Below the pieces are notes generated by a model, which saw nothing but the letters and a program-made list of their open reading frames with translations, did not search any database and was not told where the DNA came from. Position numbers and translations under genes: made by a program. Shown here piece by piece: positions 1 through 6,822 of a stretch of 64,000 bases of DNA (positions are counted from its first letter, which is position 1; the number at the start of each line of letters is the position of its first letter). Origin of the DNA: an uncultured Christensenellaceae bacterium (GTDB lineage: Bacteria > Bacillota > Clostridia > Christensenellales > CAG-314); the NCBI GenBank assembly GCA_910587795.1, contig CAJUNH010000007.1, forward strand, positions 1 through 64,000, in the 5' to 3' direction.

Positions 1-10
1 CCGCCAAGTG

Positions 11-58
11 GTACCGAAACGAACCCCTAAAACGGGCGTTTCGGTACTGTTTTTATTT
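11..58 (+). terminator. Rho-independent terminator at left edge
   Basis: An 11-bp perfect stem (GTACCGAAACG, 11-21, with CGTTTCGGTAC, 37-47) is followed by a T-rich run at 49-58. The T-run is on the plus strand, so it would end a plus-strand transcript coming from the left of the window, convergent with the recombinase gene whose stop lies at 59. Confidence 0.7.
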
Positions 59-1576
59 CTAAATCAACAAATATAAAGTTAAATCCACAACGTGTGTTTC
101 ACATGTTCCAAAGGCATAAACGTTTAGAGATAGTTCTTTCGAATAAAAAATAATACCCTGCGGTTCGTTTACCGCAGGGTTATTTGTATAGTTGTAATAT
201 ATTTCTATTTTGTCGTTATAGATCTTTATTTCTTTTATCAGGAGAGATATCATCGATTGGGCGTTTTTGTGAACGTTTCTTTGAATAAATTTAATAATAT
301 CTTCCTTTGTTACGGTTAGTTGCTCTTTAGCGTTTTCTACCGCAATCTTGCTCAATACGTCCGTTTTCTTTTCTTCTAATTTAATCAGCCGTTCTTTTGT
401 GGAAGCAGTAATTATTCCTTGTTCCATCGCGTTCAAAATATTGTCAATAGCAGATTGTAAACGGGCGTTTTCTTCTTGCAAGATATTCATTATTGAGTTT
501 TCCTTTATGTGCTCTTGTAATCTTTTTAATACCAAGTCCGCCAATGAAGAGACTATTTCGGTTTGACTCAACACGTCTATCGTTTTTTCAATAACGACTT
601 TTTCTAATAATTCTTTTCGCATCCGCGTTTTCTCACACTTACACTTTTTTCTTTTTGCGCAAGTGTAATATCTAATTTTATTCTTGTTTTTAGATATTGC
701 CAATTCTCCAAATACGGTGCTTCCGCAAAGTCCGCATTTAACTTTGTTTCGCAAGAGATACGCCACGTCGGGACTTCGCTTACCGTACTTATTGTCAGTT
801 ATCTTTTCGTTGACGGCATTAAATAATTCTTCCGATACAAGTTTTGGATATATATTAGTAAATACTTCGTCATTATGTCGGTATATTCCTATATACTTTT
901 CGTTCCGTAACATATGATGAATGGTATTCTTCGCAAACGGTTTGCCCCTATTAAGTATACCCCGTTCAGTTAATCCGTTAATTATATCCTTAACGTAAAC
1001 ACCCTTAGAGTATTGTTCGAAAATAAATCTTACAACTTCTGCTTTATCATCGTCAACGACTATTTTCTTGTCTTTTACCTTATATCCGTAAAGAACGAAT
1101 CCGCCCGTATACTGTCCTTTGTGTCTGCTCTCATTCATTCCGCGTTTAACCTTTTGACTTAATTCCGCGCTGTAATATTCCGCTAAACCTACCATTACGT
1201 TTTCAAGTATTATTCCGTCAAGGTTTTTGCTCCCGTCAACGTTAGTAGACGTTTTTTGCGTTGCAGATATAAGTATTTTTCCGTTTTTAATTAACCGTTG
1301 TTTATTAACCGCAATTTCTATAGAATTACGTCCGAATCTATCTATTGCATAAACAAGTACAATATCCCAAGTTGAACGTTTATCGCTGTCGGCTAACATT
1401 CGTTGAAATGCAGGACGGTTGTCGTTAGTACCGGTCATTGCTCTGTCAACGTATTCGTCTACTATGACTATATCGTTTTTCGATGCAAAGTCATAGCATA
1501 CTCTTAATTGCCCTTCGATGGACTGTTCTGTTTGTCTGTCGCTACTGTAGCGAGCATAGATTACCGCAGTTCGCAT
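59..1576 (-). CDS. Large serine recombinase (site-specific integrase)
   Basis: This 505-aa protein is a large serine recombinase, the enzyme class that integrates and excises phages and conjugative elements by double-strand cleavage and strand exchange. The N-terminal resolvase domain (about residues 3-150) opens with the YARYSSD motif; Ser11 is the expected nucleophile. A recombinase domain (about 165-265) follows, then a Cys-rich zinc ribbon (about 280-340, with CGLCG and a CKCEK cluster) and a coiled-coil stretch (about 370-430), all in the usual order and length. The ATG at 1576 overlaps the end of a small resolvase-like remnant. It sits at the left end of the element, transcribed outward from the ~330-bp inverted repeat at 1882-2210. 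It is the best candidate for the integrase of the phage-like module that follows. Attachment sites could not be identified from one window. Confidence 0.93.
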   Translation of the reverse strand: MRTAVIYARYSSDRQTEQSIEGQLRVCYDFASKNDIVIVDEYVDRAMTGTNDNRPAFQRMLADSDKRSTWDIVLVYAIDRFGRNSIEIAVNKQRLIKNGKILISATQKTSTNVDGSKNLDGIILENVMVGLAEYYSAELSQKVKRGMNESRHKGQYTGGFVLYGYKVKDKKIVVDDDKAEVVRFIFEQYSKGVYVKDIINGLTERGILNRGKPFAKNTIHHMLRNEKYIGIYRHNDEVFTNIYPKLVSEELFNAVNEKITDNKYGKRSPDVAYLLRNKVKCGLCGSTVFGELAISKNKNKIRYYTCAKRKKCKCEKTRMRKELLEKVVIEKTIDVLSQTEIVSSLADLVLKRLQEHIKENSIMNILQEENARLQSAIDNILNAMEQGIITASTKERLIKLEEKKTDVLSKIAVENAKEQLTVTKEDIIKFIQRNVHKNAQSMISLLIKEIKIYNDKIEIYYNYTNNPAVNEPQGIIFYSKELSLNVYAFGTCETHVVDLTLYLLI

Positions 1577-1825
1577 TTTACCCTCTCAATTCTTTCATAT
1601 AATTCTCTTAAACTTTTATTTTGAACGGCAATAAGTTCTATGCCGTTTTTCTTTAACGTTTCGTAATACTTACAAAACTCGGTATATTTTCTTGTAAGGT
1701 TGGCATATGACAAGATAATTACATATTCAAACATATGCTTCTTGCAGTCGTCTGCATTGTTGAACTTTACTCTCTTCAGAGCCTAATGCTTTAACTTTTT
1801 GCTGTACATAAATTGCTGCTTTCAT
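1561..1825 (-). pseudogene. Frameshifted small resolvase-like gene
   Basis: Two short frames appear to belong together. The first starts at 1825 (ATG) with MKAAIYV, the opening strand of a serine resolvase, and stops at 1727 after 32 residues. The second, in another frame, runs to a stop at 1561-1563 and reads MFEYVIILSYANLTRKY followed by a segment typical of the resolvase catalytic core (KNGIELIAV). Together they match a resolvase N-terminal domain broken by one frameshift. The 3' end overlaps the start of the large recombinase by 16 bases. It may be a decayed relative, or a short accessory resolvase fragment read from the internal ATG at 1734. The relationship is read by eye only. Confidence 0.5.
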
Positions 1826-1881
1826 TGTGTATAACTCATTTTCATTTTTTGTATAAAAACAGTACACCTTTTAATTAAAAA

Positions 1882-2210
1882 GCGTAACTGACTCTATCCG
1901 AACAGTTACCTGTTAAATTTCGGACTTTATCCGTACTTTACCCTAACTTTAACTTACTCAAATCTAACTAACCCTTGTTTTTTTTCGACAACCCCCAATC
2001 AGCGGAAAAGACCGTACAGGTCAAAGAAAAAGAAGAATAATCTTAATGTTGTTTTTGCATAATCGTTTCGCTTTGACCGAAACGGCCTTTTCTGCTACCG
2101 ACAAAGGTCGAAAAAAAGTTCGTATCACACTTAAAAGGGAAAAAGTACGGTTTTAGTTAGGGTAAAGTACGGAAACTGTCCGACAATAGTACGGGTAAAG
2201 TCAGTTACGC
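1882..2210. repeat. Long imperfect inverted repeat with six iteron-like motifs
   Basis: The non-coding gap between the divergent recombinase and the plus-strand genes is almost entirely a ~330-bp imperfect palindrome centred near 2046. Matching blocks include 1882-1900 against 2192-2210 (17 of 19 bases), CCGTACTTTACCCTAACT at 1931-1948 against its complement near 2155-2172, the TTTTTTCGAC block near 1980-1988 against 2107-2116, and GGTCAAAG near 2019 against 2070-2077. Within it a motif close to GTACTTTACCC recurs at 1890, 1922 and 1933, and in the opposite orientation at 2137, 2160 and 2193. This looks like an arrayed protein-binding site (recombinase, Rep or repressor) or a foldable ssDNA structure. 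Its function is not known. Confidence 0.75.
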
Positions 2211-2262
2211 AATTTACAAAAGACTGCTACAATTAACCCATCAAACGAAAAGGAGGCAGACA

Positions 2263-2418
2263 GTGGTAGAAGTATTTATTAAAAGCAATTCCGCCAATTT
2301 GAGAATATTCATTAACGGCAAACCGAATTTGTCTAATATGACCAAAGAAGAATTAGACTTACTCGCTTGCAGTATGGAATTGCAAATGACAAAATACTAC
2401 AAAAGAAGACATGACTAA
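2263..2418 (+). CDS. Small hypothetical protein, first gene of the element's plus-strand operon
   Basis: A 51-aa reading frame starts at GTG 2263, with a strong AGGAGG at 2251-2256. The product begins MVEVFIKSNSANLRIFI and ends with a basic tail (KYYKRRHD). It has no membrane segment and no cysteine motif. I do not recognise a family. The strong ribosome binding site and its position just right of the inverted repeat, divergent from the recombinase, suggest an early regulatory gene of the element. This role is inference. Confidence 0.55.
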   Translation: MVEVFIKSNSANLRIFINGKPNLSNMTKEELDLLACSMELQMTKYYKRRHD

Positions 2419-2424
2419 ACACTT

Positions 2425-2457
2425 GACTATTTAGAATATATGTTCTAATATATAGTC
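2425..2457. other. Hairpin between small genes
   Basis: GACTAT (2425-2430) pairs with ATAGTC (2452-2457), and inside it TTAGAA (2431-2436) pairs with TTCTAA (2443-2448). No T-run follows, so it is not a clear terminator. It lies seven bases after the stop of the 51-aa gene. Confidence 0.4.
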
Positions 2458-2557
2458 ACGACAAAACATAAGTTTTGTTACGGTATACGAGTTAACCTAC
2501 TGTGGCAGCGGAAGCCCTAACCCTGTCATATAGCAGTCGGTTAAATATAAGCTCGGT

Positions 2558-2764
2558 ATGCCGATAGGGAAAAAGGAAATAGATTATATGGATAGGTGTA
2601 ATCTTATGCCCGTTCAACTGTACTGTCCTAACTGCGGACAAAAACTGTACGGTCTAACGGATTATTCCGGCGGAACTCGAATACACTGCAATAGATGTAA
2701 CGTAACTGTGTTCAGTAAACGCCACAATAAAAAGGTGAACATACAGGTAATAGACAACAACTGA
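2558..2764 (+). CDS. Small zinc-ribbon protein
   Basis: This 68-aa protein (58 aa if it starts at ATG 2588, which has AAGGAAA upstream) carries a zinc ribbon: CPNCG near residue 24 and CNRC near residue 45, spaced 18 residues apart. Such mini-proteins are common in phages and plasmids and usually bind nucleic acid or protein partners, but nothing here fixes a specific role. It stands alone between two non-coding gaps in the early region of the element. The start choice is uncertain because both ATGs are in frame. Confidence 0.6.
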   Translation: MPIGKKEIDYMDRCNLMPVQLYCPNCGQKLYGLTDYSGGTRIHCNRCNVTVFSKRHNKKVNIQVIDNN

Positions 2765-2881
2765 ATATATACGGCAATATTGCGCATCAAGGTCGAACTG
2801 AAACAGCGTTCAAATAAATCCTTGTTCAACACGGTATTGTTAGGTGTTCGTAAAACGCACTAAGCGTCAAAGCAAGAAATT

Positions 2882-2955
2882 AAAACGTCTTGGCGAGCAG
2901 AAAATCTCAAAAAATACATTTTGGGAATTACTGCAATCGCCAAGACGTTTTTTTA
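2882..2955 (+). terminator. Terminator-like hairpin before the HTH genes
   Basis: AAAACGTCTTGGCGA (2882-2896) pairs with TCGCCAAGACGTTTT (2936-2950), a stem of about 15 bp, followed by a run of T to 2954. The loop is about 40 bases, unusually long for an intrinsic terminator. It sits just before the ribosome binding site of the next gene, so it could attenuate that operon. Confidence 0.55.
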
Positions 2956-2983
2956 TGCGGTAATTCCAATTAAGGAGTTAACA

Positions 2984-3286
2984 ATGACATTAGAACAAAT
3001 TAGAACCGACCTCAAAGAAATTAGATACTACCACTCAAGAAAGGATCTGTTAGACAAAGCAATCCAACTTTCGGGCAAATCTGAAATACTCAAAAAGATA
3101 GATATATACAACACCGCCATGCAGTCCGCAACGCCCAAACTGCTGGACGTATACTACTCGCTTTACTTCAACAACCATACGCAGGAGTCACTGTCCGACG
3201 AATTGGGTTTTACGATTGACTACATATACAAGTTGCATAAGCAACTGTTGAAGTTCCTGCACAAGCAACTGTCGGAGGTGGCGTAA
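2984..3286 (+). CDS. HTH protein, sigma-70 region 4-like
   Basis: This 100-aa protein starts at ATG 2984, preceded by TTAAGGAG; an upstream in-frame TTG at 2921 would translate through the terminator hairpin and is unlikely. The C-terminal half (HTQESLSDELGFTIDYIYKL) reads as a helix-turn-helix of the sigma region 4 type, with a helical N-terminus. Its stop overlaps the next start (TAATG), so the two are probably translationally coupled. Proteins of this kind regulate late transcription in phages. Two other ~100-aa HTH proteins near 11.8-12.5 kb have the same size and layout. Confidence 0.6.
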   Translation: MTLEQIRTDLKEIRYYHSRKDLLDKAIQLSGKSEILKKIDIYNTAMQSATPKLLDVYYSLYFNNHTQESLSDELGFTIDYIYKLHKQLLKFLHKQLSEVA

Positions 3287-3684
3287 TGGAAAAGTATAAA
3301 TACGTAGACGCTTTCGACCAAATACAGGAAATTACTGTAAGCAAAGAAGTGTTAGATACCGTTCGGGAGTTAGACAAGCAAGACAAGTTAGACGAACGTA
3401 GGGAAACCCGTCGCTGTCAATCTCTCGAAGCGTCAATGGAAAACGGTTTTGACCTAATAGACGATACGGCAGATATCGACGTTATAATAGACAAAAAGGA
3501 ACGTTACAAAGCGTTGTATTCCGCTCTCGCAAAGTTGCCTGCAAAACAGCGGGAACTTATACAAAAAGTTTTTTTTGAAGGTATCTCACAAGCGGAAATT
3601 GCAAGACGAGAAGACGTTTCAAGGGTAGCCATTGCCATACGTTTACAAAAAATTTTGGCAAAATTAAGAAAACTTTTAATTTAG
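3286..3684 (+). CDS. Sigma-70 region 4 domain protein (phage-type transcription regulator)
   Basis: This 132-aa protein carries a clear sigma region 4 at its C-terminus: LPAKQRELIQKVFFEGISQ followed by AEIARREDVSRVAI and a terminal LRKLL. The helix-turn-helix recognises -35-like DNA in true sigma factors. The first 65 residues are acidic and charged with no region 2, so it cannot be a complete sigma factor; it resembles small phage or plasmid regulators. It overlaps the preceding HTH gene by one base and probably shares its promoter. It likely controls the operon at 3.7-11 kb (inference). Confidence 0.7.
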   Translation: MEKYKYVDAFDQIQEITVSKEVLDTVRELDKQDKLDERRETRRCQSLEASMENGFDLIDDTADIDVIIDKKERYKALYSALAKLPAKQRELIQKVFFEGISQAEIARREDVSRVAIAIRLQKILAKLRKLLI

Positions 3685-3760
3685 GGGCTTAACAAATGCG
3701 TTTTTCGTGGCTACTAAGTGGAAGGGTTTTACAAAACAAACGAATTAAGGAGAAAGGATT

Positions 3761-3985
3761 ATGAAAAAGATTTACGAAAAATTTTACCGTATCGAGTGCA
3801 ATTACGGAAGCAGATACTTTGCGGATATTGAAAAAGCGTCTTTGTATTTTAGGCGCAAACAAAGCAAAGGTTTGAACGTGGAAATGTGGGAGATTACGTT
3901 ATGCAGTACGCTGGATGGCAAAGTATGTTTTGCCAAGCAAAAACTGTTAGTTGCCACACCGTCAGCATTACGTAAGTGCGATTGA
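3761..3985 (+). CDS. Hypothetical 74-aa protein
   Basis: A short gene with a good AAGGAGAAAGGA ribosome binding site before ATG 3761. The product begins MKKIYEKFYRIECNYGSRYF, is basic, has three cysteines not arranged as a zinc finger, and no membrane segment. I do not recognise it. Its TGA stop overlaps the TTG start of a further small frame at 3982, suggesting coupled translation. Confidence 0.6.
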   Translation: MKKIYEKFYRIECNYGSRYFADIEKASLYFRRKQSKGLNVEMWEITLCSTLDGKVCFAKQKLLVATPSALRKCD

Positions 3986-4155
3986 ATGTTCACGACGCAA
4001 TAAAAAAGGAGATTAGATTTTCTCAATACGTTACAGCGGCCGCAAACGTAAAAAGAAAAACAGTCTACGACACAATACATTATAAGCCGTCGTTTAACAG
4101 ATATATTGCTGCGCCAACGGCAATACGGGCAAAATTCAATTTTAAGGAGATTTAA
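3982..4155 (+). CDS. Small basic protein with TTG start, probable HTH
   Basis: A 57-aa frame runs from TTG 3982 (overlapping the TGA of the previous gene) to the TAA just before the next start. Its sequence looks protein-like: it contains FSQYVTAAANVKRKTVYDTI, which resembles a short helix-turn-helix, then PSFNRYIAAPTA. It has no good ribosome binding site of its own and would depend on re-initiation after the upstream stop. The alternative is plain intergenic sequence, but the frame fills the gap exactly. Confidence 0.45.
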   Translation: MNVHDAIKKEIRFSQYVTAAANVKRKTVYDTIHYKPSFNRYIAAPTAIRAKFNFKEI

Positions 4156-4156
4156 T

Positions 4157-4468
4157 ATGTCGAAAGAAAAAGATAAGACTCAAGAAACTCAAAGGAATTA
4201 CAGCAAACGCCGTTGGATGTCGCCCAATAAACGCGCCAAGGGTTACGCCGAAGAACGCAAAGCCAAAGTACATAAATTCGGCGACAAAGCCGGTATGGAA
4301 TTGGACGATTACAACAAGGGACTCCGTTCGGGATACTTGCTCTGCCAAAGCGACCACGCCGGTCAATACCGTTACAAACAAGCGATGGAAGCGTTCGACG
4401 ACAAGGAATACGCTCGTGAGTTCTCTCAAGAAAAAGGCACCAAACTTAAGAATAAGGATGCAGCTTAA
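4157..4468 (+). CDS. Hypothetical soluble element protein (103 aa)
   Basis: The start is ATG 4157 with AAGGAGA at 4144-4150; an upstream in-frame start at 4106 lacks a ribosome binding site. The product is strongly charged and basic (SKRRWMSPNKRAKGYAEERK), with a C-terminal part rich in Gly, Tyr and Gln (KGLRSGYLLCQSDHAGQYRY). It has no membrane segment or signal peptide. I do not recognise a named family; sequences of this style occur, from memory, next to similar Rep genes in other Clostridia. It is followed 18 bases later by another small soluble gene. A DNA-binding or packaging role is possible but unsupported. Confidence 0.75.
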   Translation: MSKEKDKTQETQRNYSKRRWMSPNKRAKGYAEERKAKVHKFGDKAGMELDDYNKGLRSGYLLCQSDHAGQYRYKQAMEAFDDKEYAREFSQEKGTKLKNKDAA

Positions 4469-4486
4469 TTAAAGGAGGAAAAATAA

Positions 4487-4834
4487 ATGGCTAAAAACGA
4501 AAACAAAATCATGGTAGAACGTGAAACGTTCGTATCCAAGGACAAGAGTTATTACTCGTATTTCATTAAAGGAACGATCCGCAACAAGGAAGTTAAGATA
4601 GGAATAATCCCGCCCGACAAAGGCGGATACACCGTACTCGACATCGTGTTCGACGACGCGGTGAGCTGCGAGTTGCACGCTGCTCCGTTCGAAATGAAAA
4701 CGGACAACGGTCAAGTCATCAAGGGTAATACCTATACGGTAAAATCCGTCGATGAGAACGGCGTGGAATACGAGTGTCAAGTAAAGCCTGCCCGTACTTC
4801 GGACAAAACGTTGCTCAATATGCTTTTGCGTTAA
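4487..4834 (+). CDS. Hypothetical 115-aa protein, candidate ssDNA-binding protein
   Basis: A 115-aa protein with a strong AAAGGAGGAAAA site before ATG 4487. It reads as an all-beta protein (YYSYFIKGTIRNKEVKIGI, then GGYTVLDIVF and NTYTVKSVDENGVEYECQV) with no membrane segment. Its size, predicted beta content and place upstream of the envelope genes would suit a filamentous-phage ssDNA-binding protein like gene V, but no diagnostic motif is present and the assignment is a guess. A strong terminator directly after it (4851-4882) separates this early block from the membrane-protein block. Confidence 0.75.
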   Translation: MAKNENKIMVERETFVSKDKSYYSYFIKGTIRNKEVKIGIIPPDKGGYTVLDIVFDDAVSCELHAAPFEMKTDNGQVIKGNTYTVKSVDENGVEYECQVKPARTSDKTLLNMLLR

Positions 4835-4850
4835 CCTAATAACAATTTAA

Positions 4851-4882
4851 AGACGCCGCTTTTTTAGGCGGCGTCTTTTTTA
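4851..4882 (+). terminator. Rho-independent terminator
   Basis: AGACGCCGC (4851-4859) pairs perfectly with GCGGCGTCT (4868-4876), with an 8-base loop and a T-run to 4882. It ends the small-protein operon and splits it from the membrane-protein genes. Confidence 0.9.
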
Positions 4883-4904
4883 ATACTTAAAAAGGAGGAA
4901 ATCT

Positions 4905-6302
4905 ATGACGGTATTAAAAGGAATAGCAAATTTTTGTCTAATAGTCATTACCGCTTTTGCGGTATTGGTATCCATAGCATTCGTGTATTACCACTTCTTT
5001 GTGGATGATACGACTACGGGAGTGAACAATATAGATAACCAAGTCGGGTTAGATATACGGGAAATATTGAAGTCCGATGAACTGACCGAAGAAGAAAAGG
5101 ACGAACTCAAAGACAGGTACTTTTTAGAAGTCAACTACTTTTCTAACGACAAGCATAACGGTATTCAACTGCAAGAACTTAAACTCAATTATTTTACGAG
5201 TTACAGATTAACTTCGGCGGACTACCGTTCTACGGGGATGCAATACATAGGCGGCTACAAAGGTTTGCCGTTAGACACGTGGGACGGAAATTCGGAAGTG
5301 AAATTCCTTAATCCGTTTGGTAGCAACGACAGGTACTACGGCACAAGCGATACGTCAGTCAAAATTGCAAACGATTACGTAGATAAGAGTTTCAACTATT
5401 ACGATTACACTTTGGACGTTAATTGGAACGGTGTTACCGACGAGAACGGCAGCATAGCGACTGAACTCACCCGTAAGACGGAGTTCGTAATTAAGATAGA
5501 CGACCGAGCGTTTGCAATTAAGTTAGATAAATACGTAGATAAGGATGTGGGCGACGTAAGAAACGTATTCGGTATAGGCTGGAAGATAGGCGAAAAGTAT
5601 AATCGGTATTATTACACCTACGGCAGTTTGTTTCAGTCCTGTATGCAAGCTGTCAAAACGAACAGCGCAGGCTACGGGGACTATTACATAACGGTAGACT
5701 TGTCTTCGTTATTCTCAATAAAGGAATACGACAAAGAAACCGGCAAATACAAGACGGATAACGTTACCGACATTATTAAAACTTATTCGGTATTGAAATT
5801 CCACTATGACGAAAACGGGGCGAGAAGCAGCAGTCAAAGTATGTTCGGCATTATTGACAATAACTCCAAGTACGACCTTGTAGAGGATAAAATAGACACT
5901 TCGTATTGGCAGGAACGTATTACGTACAATCTCGACTGCAACAGTAAATTGAACGGCAAGGATTTATTCATATACCGTTACAGCGACGTATACGGCGGAT
6001 ATTTTGTTTCGCTTTCTATGGACGCTAAAAAGTTGTTTGCCGAAATGCCGAGAACGAAGGTGAAAGTGGAATTTACGTTAGACGCAGGCGGCGAAAGAAA
6101 TATAGTCGGATTGGATTACAACGCATTGGAAAACGTCGAATTGGACACGTTGACTGTAAAAAGCAAATACGAAATAACTTTTTACTTGTTAGATGATTCG
6201 CTAACGGATACCAACTTGCAAACGCTTAAACGCAGCGACTGCGTAATGTTAGACGTAATGGAGAACGCGATTAACGGCGAATACTCGGAGGTAGTTATAT
6301 GA
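4905..6302 (+). CDS. Membrane-anchored extracytoplasmic protein of unknown family (465 aa)
   Basis: It starts at ATG 4905 after AAAGGAGGAAAT. One hydrophobic segment (about residues 6-29: ANFCLIVITAFAVLVSIAFV) is followed by about 435 residues rich in Tyr, Asp, Asn and Ser, typical of an exposed extracytoplasmic domain. There is no second membrane segment, no lipobox and no domain I recognise. It overlaps the next gene by four bases (ATGA), and together with it and the 671-aa protein forms a run of three single-anchor envelope proteins just before the Zot-like ATPase. In filamentous phages this position holds virion or adsorption proteins, so a structural or host-attachment role is plausible (inference). 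Confidence 0.85.
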   Translation: MTVLKGIANFCLIVITAFAVLVSIAFVYYHFFVDDTTTGVNNIDNQVGLDIREILKSDELTEEEKDELKDRYFLEVNYFSNDKHNGIQLQELKLNYFTSYRLTSADYRSTGMQYIGGYKGLPLDTWDGNSEVKFLNPFGSNDRYYGTSDTSVKIANDYVDKSFNYYDYTLDVNWNGVTDENGSIATELTRKTEFVIKIDDRAFAIKLDKYVDKDVGDVRNVFGIGWKIGEKYNRYYYTYGSLFQSCMQAVKTNSAGYGDYYITVDLSSLFSIKEYDKETGKYKTDNVTDIIKTYSVLKFHYDENGARSSSQSMFGIIDNNSKYDLVEDKIDTSYWQERITYNLDCNSKLNGKDLFIYRYSDVYGGYFVSLSMDAKKLFAEMPRTKVKVEFTLDAGGERNIVGLDYNALENVELDTLTVKSKYEITFYLLDDSLTDTNLQTLKRSDCVMLDVMENAINGEYSEVVI

Positions 6303-6820
6303 AATGGTACAGTTACTTAATATGCTGCGTGTTAATTATTGCAGGCGCATTATGCGGATTGCAGCTGTATAAGGAAGTCAAGGCGGAAAGTTACGTTAAC
6401 GGAAGTATAGACATAAGCAACAAGTTCAGCCAAGAGAGTTTCAGGTACAAGTCCACGAGCGCAGTATTTTACCACGATTTGTACGACGATACAGACGCCT
6501 ACTCGTTTCAAACGGACTTGCCTAAAACGGAAAACTTCGACGGCGAGAAAAATACTTACAAAGTAATGTTAAACGACTACGTACTTTTCAATGCCGAAGT
6601 AAACGCAGGTTCGGTTTATGCCGACGTGTGTATAGACTTTTACGACACGCAGGGGCAAATAGTTAATTCCGCTAACATGTCGGTTTCGGTCAAATTTTTG
6701 AGTAACAAAACGCAATTAACGCTTGCTACTATTGGAAACGAAAACGCTCAATTTTTAGAGCAGTATTTCGGGGATAACGGCTTGCGTTTGCAGATTATTG
6801 AAATAAAGGAGGAAATTTAA
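6299..6820 (+). CDS. Membrane-anchored protein of unknown family (173 aa)
   Basis: The start overlaps the previous stop (ATGA at 6299). A hydrophobic N-terminal segment (about residues 3-21: WYSYLICCVLIIAGALCGL) acts as signal or anchor, followed by about 150 residues of mixed polar sequence with many Tyr, Asp and Asn and no further membrane helix. No known domain was seen. The tight coupling to its two neighbours suggests one complex. At 173 aa it is far larger than a filamentous-phage major coat protein. It could be a minor virion protein or an accessory envelope factor. Confidence 0.8.
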   Translation: MKWYSYLICCVLIIAGALCGLQLYKEVKAESYVNGSIDISNKFSQESFRYKSTSAVFYHDLYDDTDAYSFQTDLPKTENFDGEKNTYKVMLNDYVLFNAEVNAGSVYADVCIDFYDTQGQIVNSANMSVSVKFLSNKTQLTLATIGNENAQFLEQYFGDNGLRLQIIEIKEEI

Positions 6821-6822
6821 TT

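Noticed and set aside
1..58. Left attachment site next to the recombinase
   Set aside because: A terminator hairpin explains the symmetry, and no matching repeat was found near 11.3-12.5 kb or elsewhere.
2921..2983. TTG start for the HTH gene giving a 121-aa protein
   Set aside because: The extra 21 codons cross the terminator stem and T-run; ATG 2984 has a good ribosome binding site.
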